A stretch of 64,000 nt of DNA from Sideroxydans sp. (GTDB lineage Bacteria > Pseudomonadota > Gammaproteobacteria > Burkholderiales > Gallionellaceae). The stretch lies in assembly GCA_013791855.1 (NCBI GenBank), contig VMTA01000047.1, positions 152,580-216,579 on the forward strand, written 5' to 3'. Below, piece after piece: positions 25,082 through 33,562 of the stretch. Within the stretch, counting starts at the first letter, position 1. Each line of letters begins with the position of its first letter. The notes under the pieces were generated by a model, which saw only the letters and a list, made by a program, of their open reading frames with translations, had not been told where the DNA came from and made no database searches. Position numbers and translations under genes: made by a program.

Positions 25082-25927
25082 ATGACCGACCGTTACGCCG
25101 TCATCGGCAATCCCATCTCGCACAGCAAATCACCGCTGATCCACCGCATGTTCGCCGAACAGACCGGACAGGACATCAGCTATGAAGCCATCGAAGCACC
25201 GCTGGACGGGTTCGCCGCGGCCGTCGAACGTCTGCGCAATGAAGGCTACAAGGGATGCAATGTGACGGTGCCGTTCAAGTCGCAAGCCCATGAAGTAGCG
25301 TCAATACTCAGTGATCGCGCGCAGATTGCCAAGGCAGTGAATACATTAACCTTCGATACGGAGCGCATCTTAGGTGACAACACCGATGGTGTTGGATTGG
25401 TGAGAGATATCGAACAAAACCGTTCCATAAAACTACGCGGTAAGAATTTGCTTTTGCTTGGTGCAGGTGGCGCAGCGCAAGGGGTATCACTCCCCATTCT
25501 GGAAGTAGGCGCGAACTTGTTTATTTACAATCGCACTGCCCAGAAAGCTCAAGAATTAAGTTATGGACTCCAAGTCTTTCTAAATCGCCAGATCGTTACG
25601 AAACATGGGCTTAATTACGGGCTGCCAAATTACATAAATAGCTTTACCGAATTATCGGCAAAGAAGTTCGACCTTATCGTCAATGCAACATCCACAGGGT
25701 TGTCAGACGAAATGATCCCGCTACCAGACTCAATCTTCGCTCCCGGCGCCCTCGCCTACGACATGATGTACGGACGTGAGACACCGTTCATGAAGTTCGC
25801 GCGTGACCATGACGCACAAGTGGCGGACGGGCTAGGCATGCTGGTAGAACAAGCCGCCGAGGCGTTTCTCATCTGGCGTGGCGTGCGCCCGGACACAAGC
25901 CCAGTACTCGAAGTCCTGCGCAAGTGA
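25082..25927 (+). CDS. aroE: Shikimate dehydrogenase AroE, mosaic in composition
   Basis: A 281-residue enzyme reducing 3-dehydroshikimate with NADPH. Motifs present: NPISHSKSPLIH (shikimate binding, about 8-19), NVTVPFK with catalytic Lys (about 60-66), DNTDG (about 100-104), GAGGAAQG (NADP loop, about 126-133), NATSTGL, YDMMYG and DGLGMLVEQAAEAF. All key residues are kept, so the protein should work. The middle has an insertion-like stretch (about 155-185, FLNRQIVTKHGLNYGL). The DNA from about 25290 to 25740 is much more AT-rich than the rest. Confidence 0.95.
   Translation: MTDRYAVIGNPISHSKSPLIHRMFAEQTGQDISYEAIEAPLDGFAAAVERLRNEGYKGCNVTVPFKSQAHEVASILSDRAQIAKAVNTLTFDTERILGDNTDGVGLVRDIEQNRSIKLRGKNLLLLGAGGAAQGVSLPILEVGANLFIYNRTAQKAQELSYGLQVFLNRQIVTKHGLNYGLPNYINSFTELSAKKFDLIVNATSTGLSDEMIPLPDSIFAPGALAYDMMYGRETPFMKFARDHDAQVADGLGMLVEQAAEAFLIWRGVRPDTSPVLEVLRK
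25290..25740 (+). other. Low-GC segment inside aroE
   Basis: Counted directly: 25561-25680 is 48/120 GC (40%), while 25141-25260 in the same gene is 73/120 (61%). Codons such as TTA, ATA and AAT are frequent in this segment and rare in its neighbours. The borders are approximate. This suggests gene conversion or recombination with a low-GC aroE. Confidence 0.65.
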
Positions 25928-26622
25928 AGAACCCCATACGCAGTCTCTTCTGGCGCTTCCTGCTGGCGCTGTTCCTGATCTTCGTGCTGTACCAGTTGTG
26001 GCTGTTCGCCCATATCTGCTGGTGGGTCAAGTTCGACCCGTCCAGCAGTGCCTTCATGACCGATCGTCTGGAAGTGATGCAGGACAGCGACCCCAGGGCG
26101 AAGCTCAAGCATAAATGGGTGCCATACAAGAATATCTCCGCCAATCTCAAACGCGCACTCATCGCCGCAGAAGATGCGAAATTCGTCGACCACGAGGGGT
26201 TCGACTGGGAAGGCATCCAGAAAGCCTACGCAAAGAATATGAAACAGGGCAAGATCGTCGCGGGAGGTTCGACCATCAGCCAGCAGTTGGCCAAGAACCT
26301 GTTCCTGTCCACCAAACGCACGCCGTGGCGCAAGGGTGAGGAGATCATCATCACGCTGATGCTGGAAGCGGTGATGGACAAGCGGCGCATCTTCGAGATT
26401 TATCTGAATGTGATCGAATGGGGGAACGGCGTGTTCGGCGCCGAAGCGGCGGCCCGTCATTATTTTGGTGTCAGCGCTGCAAAGCTCACCGCCGAGCAAG
26501 CCGCCCGCTTGGCCGCCATGGTGCCCAACCCGCGCTATTACGACCGTCATCGCCAGGCGCGCGGTATGTTGCGCAAGACACAGATCATCCTCGACCGCAT
26601 GCCGGATGCCGAGATTCCCTGA
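25924..26622 (+). CDS. mtgA: Monofunctional peptidoglycan glycosyltransferase MtgA
   Basis: A 232-residue GT51 enzyme that polymerises lipid II, anchored in the inner membrane by an N-terminal helix (about 8-30). Catalytic motifs: EDAKFVDHEGFDW (first Glu about residue 80), GGSTISQQLAKN, KRRIFEIYLNVIEWG and AARHYFGVSAAKLTAEQAA. Starts with GTG overlapping the aroE stop by four bases, a common gene pair in this group. Ends 51 bases before mgtE. Confidence 0.95.
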   Translation: MKNPIRSLFWRFLLALFLIFVLYQLWLFAHICWWVKFDPSSSAFMTDRLEVMQDSDPRAKLKHKWVPYKNISANLKRALIAAEDAKFVDHEGFDWEGIQKAYAKNMKQGKIVAGGSTISQQLAKNLFLSTKRTPWRKGEEIIITLMLEAVMDKRRIFEIYLNVIEWGNGVFGAEAAARHYFGVSAAKLTAEQAARLAAMVPNPRYYDRHRQARGMLRKTQIILDRMPDAEIP

Positions 26623-26673
26623 CGCCGCCGGGTTAATTTCCTTACAATAGCGCGCAATTTTTCGAGGTGCGCC

Positions 26674-28125
26674 ATGACCGAGAACCACGAACACCATTAC
26701 ACCGATAATGTGCAGGAACACCTGCATCAGGTTCAGCACCTGCTTGATAAGCAGGCGCTGGTGGAAACCGTGGTCCACAATCAGGCGCTGCCGCGCGACG
26801 AGCGCCACGAGCTGCTGGACAAGATGCTGCACAAAAGGCATCTGGCCGAGCTGAGCGACAAGCTGGAAGAATTGCACTCGGCCGATATCGCCTACATTCT
26901 GGAAGCACTGCCGATCGAGCACCGTCTGCTGGTGTGGAACCTGGTCAAGACCGAACGCGACGGCGAGATCCTGATCGAAGTCTCCGACGCAGTGCGCGAA
27001 TCGCTGATCGCCAGCATGAGCCGCGACGAGCTGCGTGTGGCTGCCGAGCAACTCGATACCGACGAGATCGCCGACCTGGCACCCGACCTGCCGCAGCACG
27101 TCATCCGCGACGTGTTCAAATCACTGCCGATCGAAGAACGCGAACAACTGCGTGCCGCGATGTCCTACCCGGAGGATTCGGTCGGCGCCTTGATGGACTT
27201 CAACATCGTGCATGTGCGACAGGACGTCACGCTGGAGACCGTCTCCCGCTACCTGCGCCGTTTCGATGAACTGCCCGACCACACCGACCAGGTGTTCGTG
27301 GTCGACCGCGACGAACGGTTCGTGGGCGTGTTGCCGATCAATCTGATCGTGGTGAACGAGCCAGAGACCGAAGTCGGGACCTTGATGATCACCGACGTCA
27401 TCCAGTTGCATCCGGATGAAAAAGCCGAACATGCAGCCCAGGCGTTCGAGCGCTATGATCTGGTGTCTGCACCGGTTGTGAACGAAGACGGCAAGTTGTT
27501 CGGACGTGTGACCGTGAACGTGGTGCTCGATTACATCCGCGAAGAATCGGATACCGAACTGCTCAACCAGGCCGGCCTGATCGAAGAGGAAGACATCTTC
27601 GCTTCTGTGTGGAAATCCGCCCAGAACCGCTGGGCCTGGCTGGCGCTCAATCTTTGCACTGCATTCTTCGCCTCGCGTGTGATCGGCGAATTCGAACAGA
27701 CCATCGCGCAGATGGTCGCACTCGCCACCTTGATGCCTATCGTCGCGGGCATCGCGGGGAACTCAGCCAACCAGACGACGACCATCATCATCCGCTCACT
27801 CGCGCTCGGACAGATCAATCAGAGCAATGCAAAACGCCTGATGCTGAAGGAACTCGCCATCAGCGGGCTGAACGGTCTGGTGTGGGGAGGGTTTGCCGGA
27901 CTGTTCGCATACTTCCTGTATCGCAGCGTACCGCTCGGCGTGGTGATGACTGCAGCCATGATGCTCAACCTTACGCTGGGCGCACTGGTCGGCATCGGCA
28001 TACCGCTTATGATGCAACGACTGGGACGTGACCCCGCGATCGGGGCCAGTGTCCTGCTCACCGCCATCACCGACAGTGGCGGCTTCTTCATCTTCCTTGG
28101 ACTGGCGACCGTCTTCCTGGTCTGA
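26674..28125 (+). CDS. mgtE: Magnesium transporter MgtE
   Basis: A 483-residue Mg2+ channel. N-terminal superhelical domain (about 35-150; AYILEALPIEHRLLVWNLV), two CBS domains (about 165-290; PEDSVGALMDFN, TLMITDVIQLHPDEKAE), a linking helix, and five transmembrane helices (about 315-483). Pore region: PIVAGIAGNSANQTTTIIIRSLALG and IGIPLMMQRLGRDPAIGASVLLTAITDSGGF, given as regions about 350-375 and 440-470. Mg2+ bound at the cytoplasmic domains normally closes the channel. It has a slightly long hydrophilic N-terminus with several His. Confidence 0.95.
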   Translation: MTENHEHHYTDNVQEHLHQVQHLLDKQALVETVVHNQALPRDERHELLDKMLHKRHLAELSDKLEELHSADIAYILEALPIEHRLLVWNLVKTERDGEILIEVSDAVRESLIASMSRDELRVAAEQLDTDEIADLAPDLPQHVIRDVFKSLPIEEREQLRAAMSYPEDSVGALMDFNIVHVRQDVTLETVSRYLRRFDELPDHTDQVFVVDRDERFVGVLPINLIVVNEPETEVGTLMITDVIQLHPDEKAEHAAQAFERYDLVSAPVVNEDGKLFGRVTVNVVLDYIREESDTELLNQAGLIEEEDIFASVWKSAQNRWAWLALNLCTAFFASRVIGEFEQTIAQMVALATLMPIVAGIAGNSANQTTTIIIRSLALGQINQSNAKRLMLKELAISGLNGLVWGGFAGLFAYFLYRSVPLGVVMTAAMMLNLTLGALVGIGIPLMMQRLGRDPAIGASVLLTAITDSGGFFIFLGLATVFLV

Positions 28126-28314
28126 AGTGCTTGCCCTGCATCAAGCAGGCGCAACGATTCCGCACGCATAAATACGCGCTCTGTATACCCATTCGGGAAG
28201 GTCAGGAGAAAATCAAAAGGAAAGGGAATGCGTGGGGTTCACGCCCCTTGGTGAAACAGAAAAGGTAGAAAGGGCGAAACGCAACAGCTCGGCGCCCGCC
28301 CCAATCTACCAAGC

Positions 28315-28767
28315 TCAGGCGCCGAGAATGCCTTTTCCTGCCACTTTTTTGACTGCAGGCTTCTTAGCAACAGCCTTCTTAGCTACAGGCTTTTTCGCTG
28401 CCGGCTTCTTGGCAACGACTTTTTTCGCTACCGGCTTCTTGGCTGCGACTTTCTTTGCTGCCGGCTTCTTGGCAACTGCCTTCTTCGCTACCGGCTTCTT
28501 GGCTGCGACTTTCTTCACTGCCGGCTTCTTGGCAACTGCTTTTTTCGCTACCGGCTTCTTGGCGGCGACTTTCTTCACTGCTGGTTTCTTAGCAACGGCC
28601 TTCTTCGCTACCGGCTTCTTGGCGGCGACTTTTTTCGCTGCTGGTTTTTTGGCGGCGACAGCTTTTTTCGCTACCGGCTTCTTGGCTACAACTTTCTTTG
28701 CTGCCGGTTTCTTTGCTGCCACTTTCTTGGTTGCAGGACTTTTCGCTTTGGATTTTGCAGTTGCCAT
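28315..28767 (-). CDS. Histone H1-like Lys/Ala/Pro repeat protein
   Basis: A 150-residue protein made almost only of Lys, Ala, Pro and Val in repeats of KKPVAKKAVA and KKPAVKKVAA, starting MATAKSKAKS. AAGGA lies six bases before ATG 28767, so I prefer it over ATG 28773. It is highly basic and resembles the C-terminal tail of eukaryotic H1 and bacterial H1-like proteins such as those of Bordetella; it probably binds DNA and compacts the nucleoid. Length may vary between strains because the coding DNA is a 60-base tandem repeat. Confidence 0.88.
   Translation of the reverse strand: MATAKSKAKSPATKKVAAKKPAAKKVVAKKPVAKKAVAAKKPAAKKVAAKKPVAKKAVAKKPAVKKVAAKKPVAKKAVAKKPAVKKVAAKKPVAKKAVAKKPAAKKVAAKKPVAKKVVAKKPAAKKPVAKKAVAKKPAVKKVAGKGILGA
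28381..28683. repeat. 60-base tandem repeat coding for the H1-like protein
   Basis: About five near-identical 60-base units, each 20 codons, stacked from 28381 to about 28683. Units differ mainly at silent or Ala/Val positions. Slippage or unequal recombination would change the protein in steps of 20 residues without a frameshift. Confidence 0.85.
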
Positions 28768-28940
28768 TTTCATTCCTTATTAAAGTTTGATGGACTAAGT
28801 TGGTGCAATTTCTATCGTGCTACCACTGCACTCCCGATGCGCTTTCAACCTAAAGAAACCTCCCAATACGCACGGTGATTGCATTCTATGCGCGAATATT
28901 TTTTTTACGCAATAGATTTGTGCACTTATGTGCAAAAAAA

Positions 28941-30188
28941 TCAATCGACGATCTTTTCGAGCGCGTACAACTGATCTGTTCTTTCACGCTCGCGAACAAG
29001 CTGCACACGCTCGCCGTCGACCATCACTTCGGCCGCGCGCGGTCGCGTGTTGTAGTTGGAACTCATGCTCATGCCATACGCACCTGCCGACATGACTGCC
29101 AGCACATCGCCCGCTGCCACGGCCATTTCACGGGCATGACCGATGAAATCGCCCGTCTCGCAGATAGGTCCGACCACTTCGTAGCGCTGTTTCGGCGATG
29201 CATCTTTTTGCACCGGACGGATCGCATGGAAAGCATCGTAAAGCGCCGGACGCATCAGGTCGTTCATCGCCGCATCGACGATGGCGAAGTTCTTCTCTTC
29301 ACCGTGCTTCAGATATTCGATACGCGTCAGCAAGACACCGGCATTGCCCACCAGCACCCTGCCCGGCTCCACAATCAAAGATTCCGCACGGCCATGCAAT
29401 GCCTGCAGCAACGCTTGCGCGTATTCGGCGATCGAGGGCGGTGTCTCGTCGTCGTAGCAGATCCCCAGCCCGCCGCCAAGGTCGATGTGTTGCAGCGTGA
29501 TGCCTTCTGTTTTCAATTGATCGACCAGCGCCAGCACCTTTTCGGCCGCCGCGATGAAGGGACTCACCTCGGTGAGCTGCGAGCCGATATGGCAGTCGAT
29601 ACCGGTCACGCGCAGATGCGGCATCGCTGCCGCCTTGCGGTACAGATCCAATGCCTCTGTGTAAGCAACGCCGAATTTGTTCTGCTTGAGGCCAGTCGAG
29701 ATATAGGGATGTGTCTTGGCATCGACATCCGGATTCACGCGCAAGCTGATCGGCGCGATCTTGCCCATGCTTCCCGCCACGTCGTTCAGCCGATCAAGTT
29801 CCGGTGCGGACTCGACATTGAAGCAACGGATACCAGCCGACAACGCCAAACGCATCTCTTCTTCGCTTTTCCCGACACCGGAGAACACCACCTTGCCGGC
29901 CGCACCGCCTGCGGCCAGTACACGCTGCAGTTCGCCGCCCGAGACGATGTCGAAGCCCGCCCCGAGTCTGGCGAACAGATTGAGAATGGCCAGATTCGGG
30001 TTGGCCTTAACCGCGTAACAGATCAGATGTTCGCGACCTTTGAGCGCATCGGCGAACTGATAGTAAGCATCGGCCAGGGCGGCACGCGAATAGACGTAGC
30101 ACGGCGTACCGAAACGCTGCGCAATGTCGATCAGCGACACTTGCTCCGCATGGAGTGCATCGTCACGGTAGTTGAAATATTCACTCAT
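28941..30188 (-). CDS. lysA: Diaminopimelate decarboxylase LysA
   Basis: A 415-residue PLP enzyme making lysine from meso-diaminopimelate. PLP lysine in YAVKANPNLAIL (about 58-69), FDIVSGGELQRVL (about 80-92), HIGSQLTEVSPF (about 195-206), DLGGGLGICYDD (about 228-239), EPGRVLVGNAG (about 268-278), and C-terminal GPICETGDFIG and AGAYGMSMSSNYNTRPR. Start ATG 30188 overlaps the lptM stop, so the two are coupled. Confidence 0.97.
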   Translation of the reverse strand: MSEYFNYRDDALHAEQVSLIDIAQRFGTPCYVYSRAALADAYYQFADALKGREHLICYAVKANPNLAILNLFARLGAGFDIVSGGELQRVLAAGGAAGKVVFSGVGKSEEEMRLALSAGIRCFNVESAPELDRLNDVAGSMGKIAPISLRVNPDVDAKTHPYISTGLKQNKFGVAYTEALDLYRKAAAMPHLRVTGIDCHIGSQLTEVSPFIAAAEKVLALVDQLKTEGITLQHIDLGGGLGICYDDETPPSIAEYAQALLQALHGRAESLIVEPGRVLVGNAGVLLTRIEYLKHGEEKNFAIVDAAMNDLMRPALYDAFHAIRPVQKDASPKQRYEVVGPICETGDFIGHAREMAVAAGDVLAVMSAGAYGMSMSSNYNTRPRAAEVMVDGERVQLVRERERTDQLYALEKIVD

Positions 30189-30324
30189 GTTGAAGTTCTA
30201 AAGATTGGGATTGATGGGGAACGGCCGAGAATTGGGATTGCGCCGGCGGCAAATAAAGCGGTCCTTTGCGTCCGCATCCTTGCAAGCCGACAAGTAACAG
30301 CAACATAATGCACACTGTACGCAT
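30181..30324 (-). CDS. lptM: Small lipoprotein LptM (YifL)
   Basis: A 47-residue lipoprotein. MRTVCIMLLLLVGLQGC is a lipoprotein signal with lipobox LQGC (Cys17), followed by the family hallmark GRKGPLYLPP. LptM helps assemble the LptDE lipopolysaccharide translocon in the outer membrane. AAGGAAGA precedes the ATG. The stop overlaps the lysA start. Gene order lptM-lysA next to divergent cyaY is the standard proteobacterial arrangement, except that a fusion gene now sits between lptM and cyaY. Confidence 0.92.
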   Translation of the reverse strand: MRTVCIMLLLLVGLQGCGRKGPLYLPPAQSQFSAVPHQSQSLELQHE

Positions 30325-30362
30325 CTGTATCTTCTTCCTTAATTCGAAACGAGCGGGATTAT

Positions 30363-31667
30363 ATGACGGAAAGCGCCAGCGACGCTGCGGGAGACGCCTT
30401 GTTTACCCGCATCCGGCAGATGGTGGCGGCACGCGGCGTGGATATCCGCCTGCAGCAGGAAGCATCTACACTCAAACTGATCTTTGCCGACGGCCAACGC
30501 ATCCTGATCAACCTTGATCGACAATCCCGGCATGTGTGGTTGGCTGCGGCGGATGGCGGCAGCGAGTTCGTCCCGCAAGGCACAAGCTGGCTATCACCGC
30601 AGCATGGCGAACTGCTCACCCGACTCGGCGAGTTGCTGGAGCAGACCGTCGCCAGCGACCCGCGCAATTCGCGAGCACCGATTCCTGCGTCAGCTGCGGA
30701 AACGCCTGTCATCATCCAGCATATCCAGTCCGGCGGCGGGCACGGGCTACGCAATGCGATGATCATCATCTTGCTGGCTGCCGTCGCTTTCTTGCTGACA
30801 CAACGACCGGGTCAGCCATCCCCTGCCGGAGAGCCTGCCGCTGTTCAGGCAGAACCTGCGGCATTCGCAGATAGCGAACGTCGCTGTGAAAGTGGCTTCC
30901 CGCAAAATGGCAGCACCACCGTCTTTCCCGAGAGTGGCTTGCAGATCGGTGGCACAGGCACCGAACTCACCCTGCACAACGAGCATGCCCACCCTCTGCT
31001 GCTGGTACTGACCGCCCCGCGCACCCTCATCCCCTCCTTGTCGGTACTGGTGCATGCACGCCAACAGGCAAGCGTACGCATACCGCCCGGACAATACGAC
31101 CTGATGTTCGCTGCCGGTACGCGTTGGTGTGATGCGCGCAGCGGATTCTCCGATGGGCGCATGCTGAAGTTCAACGACTCGCTCTCGGTTCAGCATGACG
31201 CGCCGGTGCGCATCGCTATGCAATCCTCCGGTGCCGGGCCGGAAGATTTTCGCGCGCTGATCTCCACCTTTGTAGCCGCAACACCGCTGCCCACCCCATC
31301 GTTCAGCGGTGACGGCAGCATGGCTGTCAAACGCCATGGCAACGGCCACTTCTATCTGCCCGGCAGCATCGCGGGCGTACCTGTCACCTTCATGCTGGAT
31401 ACCGGCGCCTCGGTGACCTCCATCACCAGCGAGATCGCGCGTGAAGCAGGCGTGCGCAACTGCAAGGAGATACAGGTGCAGACCGCCAACGGCAGCACGA
31501 CCGGCTGCATCGCGCTGATCCCGCAGATGACACTGGGCAACTTCACGCTGAAGAACATCACGGTGGCAGTGATGCCGAACATGGATACCAATCTGCTCGG
31601 CGCGAACGTACTGCGCAACTTCCGCGTCGGACAGGACGAAGACACCCTGCTGATCGGGCGCAACTGA
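30363..31667 (+). CDS. Frataxin-like domain fused through a membrane helix to a retropepsin-like protease
   Basis: A 434-residue protein. Residues 1-95 align end to end with the CyaY encoded directly downstream (both begin MTES; shared pattern ADQ/GDA, FxDG-type, INxxRxxxxVWLAAxxGG, SW, LxxLxxLLE) but have lost most of the acidic helix-1/strand-1 residues that bind iron in frataxins. Then a Pro/Ala/Ser linker, one transmembrane helix (about 131-147), a probable beta-sandwich (about 180-285; RIPPGQYDLMFAAGTRW) and a retropepsin-like domain (about 325-430) with active-site FMLDTGAS (343-350) and TNLLGANVL (409-417). So: frataxin-like part in the cytoplasm, protease in the periplasm. Starts 38 bases from divergent lptM. 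Activity and substrate unknown. Confidence 0.82.
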   Translation: MTESASDAAGDALFTRIRQMVAARGVDIRLQQEASTLKLIFADGQRILINLDRQSRHVWLAAADGGSEFVPQGTSWLSPQHGELLTRLGELLEQTVASDPRNSRAPIPASAAETPVIIQHIQSGGGHGLRNAMIIILLAAVAFLLTQRPGQPSPAGEPAAVQAEPAAFADSERRCESGFPQNGSTTVFPESGLQIGGTGTELTLHNEHAHPLLLVLTAPRTLIPSLSVLVHARQQASVRIPPGQYDLMFAAGTRWCDARSGFSDGRMLKFNDSLSVQHDAPVRIAMQSSGAGPEDFRALISTFVAATPLPTPSFSGDGSMAVKRHGNGHFYLPGSIAGVPVTFMLDTGASVTSITSEIAREAGVRNCKEIQVQTANGSTTGCIALIPQMTLGNFTLKNITVAVMPNMDTNLLGANVLRNFRVGQDEDTLLIGRN

Positions 31668-31680
31668 TAATGGAGAGATG

Positions 31681-31986
31681 ATGACAGAGAGCGAATTCAA
31701 TACCCTGGCCGACCAGGTCTTCCAGCGCATCGAACACGCGCTGGATGCGACCGACATCGACTACGACAGCAACGGCATGGTGATGGAGATCGAGTTCGAT
31801 GACGGCAGCAAGGTCATCGTGAACCGCCATGTACCCAACCGTGAGATCTGGCTGGCGGCCCGTTCAGGCGGCTTTCATTTCGGCTGGCAGGACGATAGCT
31901 GGATCAACCAGCGCGATGGCGACGAGCTGTATGCCAAACTGGCCGCACTGATACAGACCGGATCGGGAAGCGCATTCGAATTCTGA
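31681..31986 (+). CDS. cyaY: Frataxin homologue CyaY
   Basis: A 101-residue cytoplasmic protein that binds iron and regulates IscS in Fe-S cluster assembly. MTESEFNTLADQVFQRIEHAL begins the acidic helix 1 (given as positions 1-21); MEIEFDDGSKVIVNR and EIWLAARSGGFHF are the conserved strands. I use ATG 31681, since GGAG at 31672 is too close to the preceding ATG at 31678. It follows the frataxin-like/protease fusion gene by 13 bases, so both are probably one transcript. Confidence 0.95.
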   Translation: MTESEFNTLADQVFQRIEHALDATDIDYDSNGMVMEIEFDDGSKVIVNRHVPNREIWLAARSGGFHFGWQDDSWINQRDGDELYAKLAALIQTGSGSAFEF

Positions 31987-31994
31987 GAGGTTGC

Positions 31995-32048
31995 CAGATG
32001 TCCGGCGGTGCGATCCGCAAGGAGGGGGCCTTTAGTTTCGGACACCTG
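31995..32048. repeat. Imperfect inverted repeat between convergent genes
   Basis: CAGATGTCCG and CGGACACCTG (9 of 10 pairing) around a 34-base loop in the 134-base gap after cyaY. It has no T-run, so terminator function is uncertain. Confidence 0.3.
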
Positions 32049-32120
32049 ACGCAGGGAATGTAACCCGGCACGCCCATCGATGGAATGCGGCATATTGTCG
32101 CATCCGGTCAGGACCGATTC

Positions 32121-32861
32121 TCAGCCGACCCTGATATCGCGCAACGCGGTCCTGAGTTCCTTGTGATCCGGACAGACCGATGCCACGACACGCCAGAATG
32201 CGGCGGAATGGTTCATCTCCTTCAGATGGGCCAGTTCGTGTATCACCACGTAATCGATCAGGGGCAGCGACAGCTTCACCAGCTGCCAGTTCAGACTGAT
32301 CACGCCGCGCGCACTGCAGCTGCCCCACTGGGTACGCGCCGAAGACAAGCGTATGGTGCGCGGGGCGACTTCCATCAGCGGCGCGAAATGCGCCACACAT
32401 TCCTCGAACACCTGTAAAGCCTGTTCGCGATACCACTGACTGACGAGTTTCTCGATACGCTGCGGCGTGGCGACACCATTCAATTGCAGCAGCAAGCTCT
32501 CACCCAGCAAACGCGGCGGCGCGCCGAACAGGTCGGGCACGACACACAAGGTGATCTCCTCGCCGCGAAACGGGATGGTTGCCCCATCCTGCCAGACGAT
32601 GGGCATCACCTTGGCGACCTGCCAGTTCTCCAGCTTGTCCAGCACCCAGCTCGCCTTGTCCTGCAACACACTGTGCAGCCACTGCTCGGAGGCACGCAAA
32701 GGCATGCTCACCGTCAGCCCGCGCTCGTCGATGCGCAGGCCGATACTGCGGCGCTTGCCGCTGCGCTTCAATGTGTAAGTGATGTGTTGATCGGAGAGTT
32801 GCAGCGAACGCTGCTCGACAGCGGGAAGGACAGGCTTGCTGCGGGAGCGCAGGAACATCAT
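32121..32861 (-). CDS. YgjP/DUF45-type zinc metallopeptidase
   Basis: A protein of about 246 residues with the zinc-protease motif VIHELAHLKEMNHSAAFW (about 205-222): HEXXH with a downstream His. It also has RRSIGLRIDERGLTVSMP near the N-terminus and WGSCSARGVISLNWQL, the usual DUF45 signature. Predicted cytoplasmic. The substrate of this family is not settled. The start overlaps the plsC stop (ATGATG), so the frame before 32861 is probably not translated. Confidence 0.85.
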   Translation of the reverse strand: MMFLRSRSKPVLPAVEQRSLQLSDQHITYTLKRSGKRRSIGLRIDERGLTVSMPLRASEQWLHSVLQDKASWVLDKLENWQVAKVMPIVWQDGATIPFRGEEITLCVVPDLFGAPPRLLGESLLLQLNGVATPQRIEKLVSQWYREQALQVFEECVAHFAPLMEVAPRTIRLSSARTQWGSCSARGVISLNWQLVKLSLPLIDYVVIHELAHLKEMNHSAAFWRVVASVCPDHKELRTALRDIRVG

Positions 32862-33562
32862 CCCAAACGCGTCATCTCGTCTTCGATCCACGCTTCTGTG
32901 CGGGCATTGATCTCTTCCGCCTTGAGTCCCGTGGTATCGATGACCGGCCCGATCACCATGACGATGGTGCCCGGCTTCTTGATGAAGGCATTGCGCCCCC
33001 AGAACTTGCCCGCGTTATGCGCCACCGGCAATACCGGCACGCCGGCATGCGAGGCCAGCAATGCCCCGCCGATCTTGTACTTGCCACGCTCACCGTATGG
33101 GATGCGCGTGCCTTCAGGGAACAACACGATGCTGAAACCCTGCTGCAGCTTTTCCTTGCCCTTCTGCAGCAACTGTTTCATCGCCGCCTTGCCCTTGCTG
33201 CGGTCCAGAGAGATGGGACTGGACAAGGCCAACAACCAGCCGAAGAAGGGGATCCACAACAACTCGCGCTTGGCCACCCAGGCATGGGCCGGCAACACCA
33301 GTTGCAACGCCAATGTCTCCCAAGCCGACTGGTGCTTGCTCAACACCACGCACGCCTGTTGCGGGATGTTCTCCCGCCCACGCACTTCCATACGGATACC
33401 GCAGATCACTTTCAGCAGCCACAACATGCCGGGCGCGAAACCGGACAGCAGGCGGTGACGCATATGCTGGCCGAACGGGAAGATGAACGGCGAGAACAGC
33501 GCATAGGACAATGTGTACAGCGCCTGGGCCAGCGCAAAGATGACGGAACGGATCAGATTCAT
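32858..33562 (-). CDS. plsC: 1-acyl-sn-glycerol-3-phosphate acyltransferase PlsC
   Basis: A 234-residue inner-membrane enzyme that makes phosphatidic acid. Hydrophobic N-terminus (about 1-60). The catalytic motif is SKHQSAWETL, an HX4E instead of the textbook HX4D; the acceptor-site motif is LFPEGTRIPYG. Then GKYKIGGALLASHAGVPVLPV. From what I know of betaproteobacterial PlsC proteins, the KHQS-W-ET form may be usual, so I treat it as functional. Overlaps gmhB by four bases. Confidence 0.9.
   Translation of the reverse strand: MNLIRSVIFALAQALYTLSYALFSPFIFPFGQHMRHRLLSGFAPGMLWLLKVICGIRMEVRGRENIPQQACVVLSKHQSAWETLALQLVLPAHAWVAKRELLWIPFFGWLLALSSPISLDRSKGKAAMKQLLQKGKEKLQQGFSIVLFPEGTRIPYGERGKYKIGGALLASHAGVPVLPVAHNAGKFWGRNAFIKKPGTIVMVIGPVIDTTGLKAEEINARTEAWIEDEMTRLG

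Noticed and set aside
28232..28783. Phe/Ala/Thr repeat frame on the plus strand across the H1-like gene
   Set aside because: Exact antisense of the Lys/Ala repeats; the minus-strand gene has a good start and a known protein type.
28915..28945. TGCAC-TTAT-GTGCA with an A/T run next to the lysA stop, as terminator
   Set aside because: On the minus strand the T-run comes before the stem, not after it, and the stem has only five pairs.
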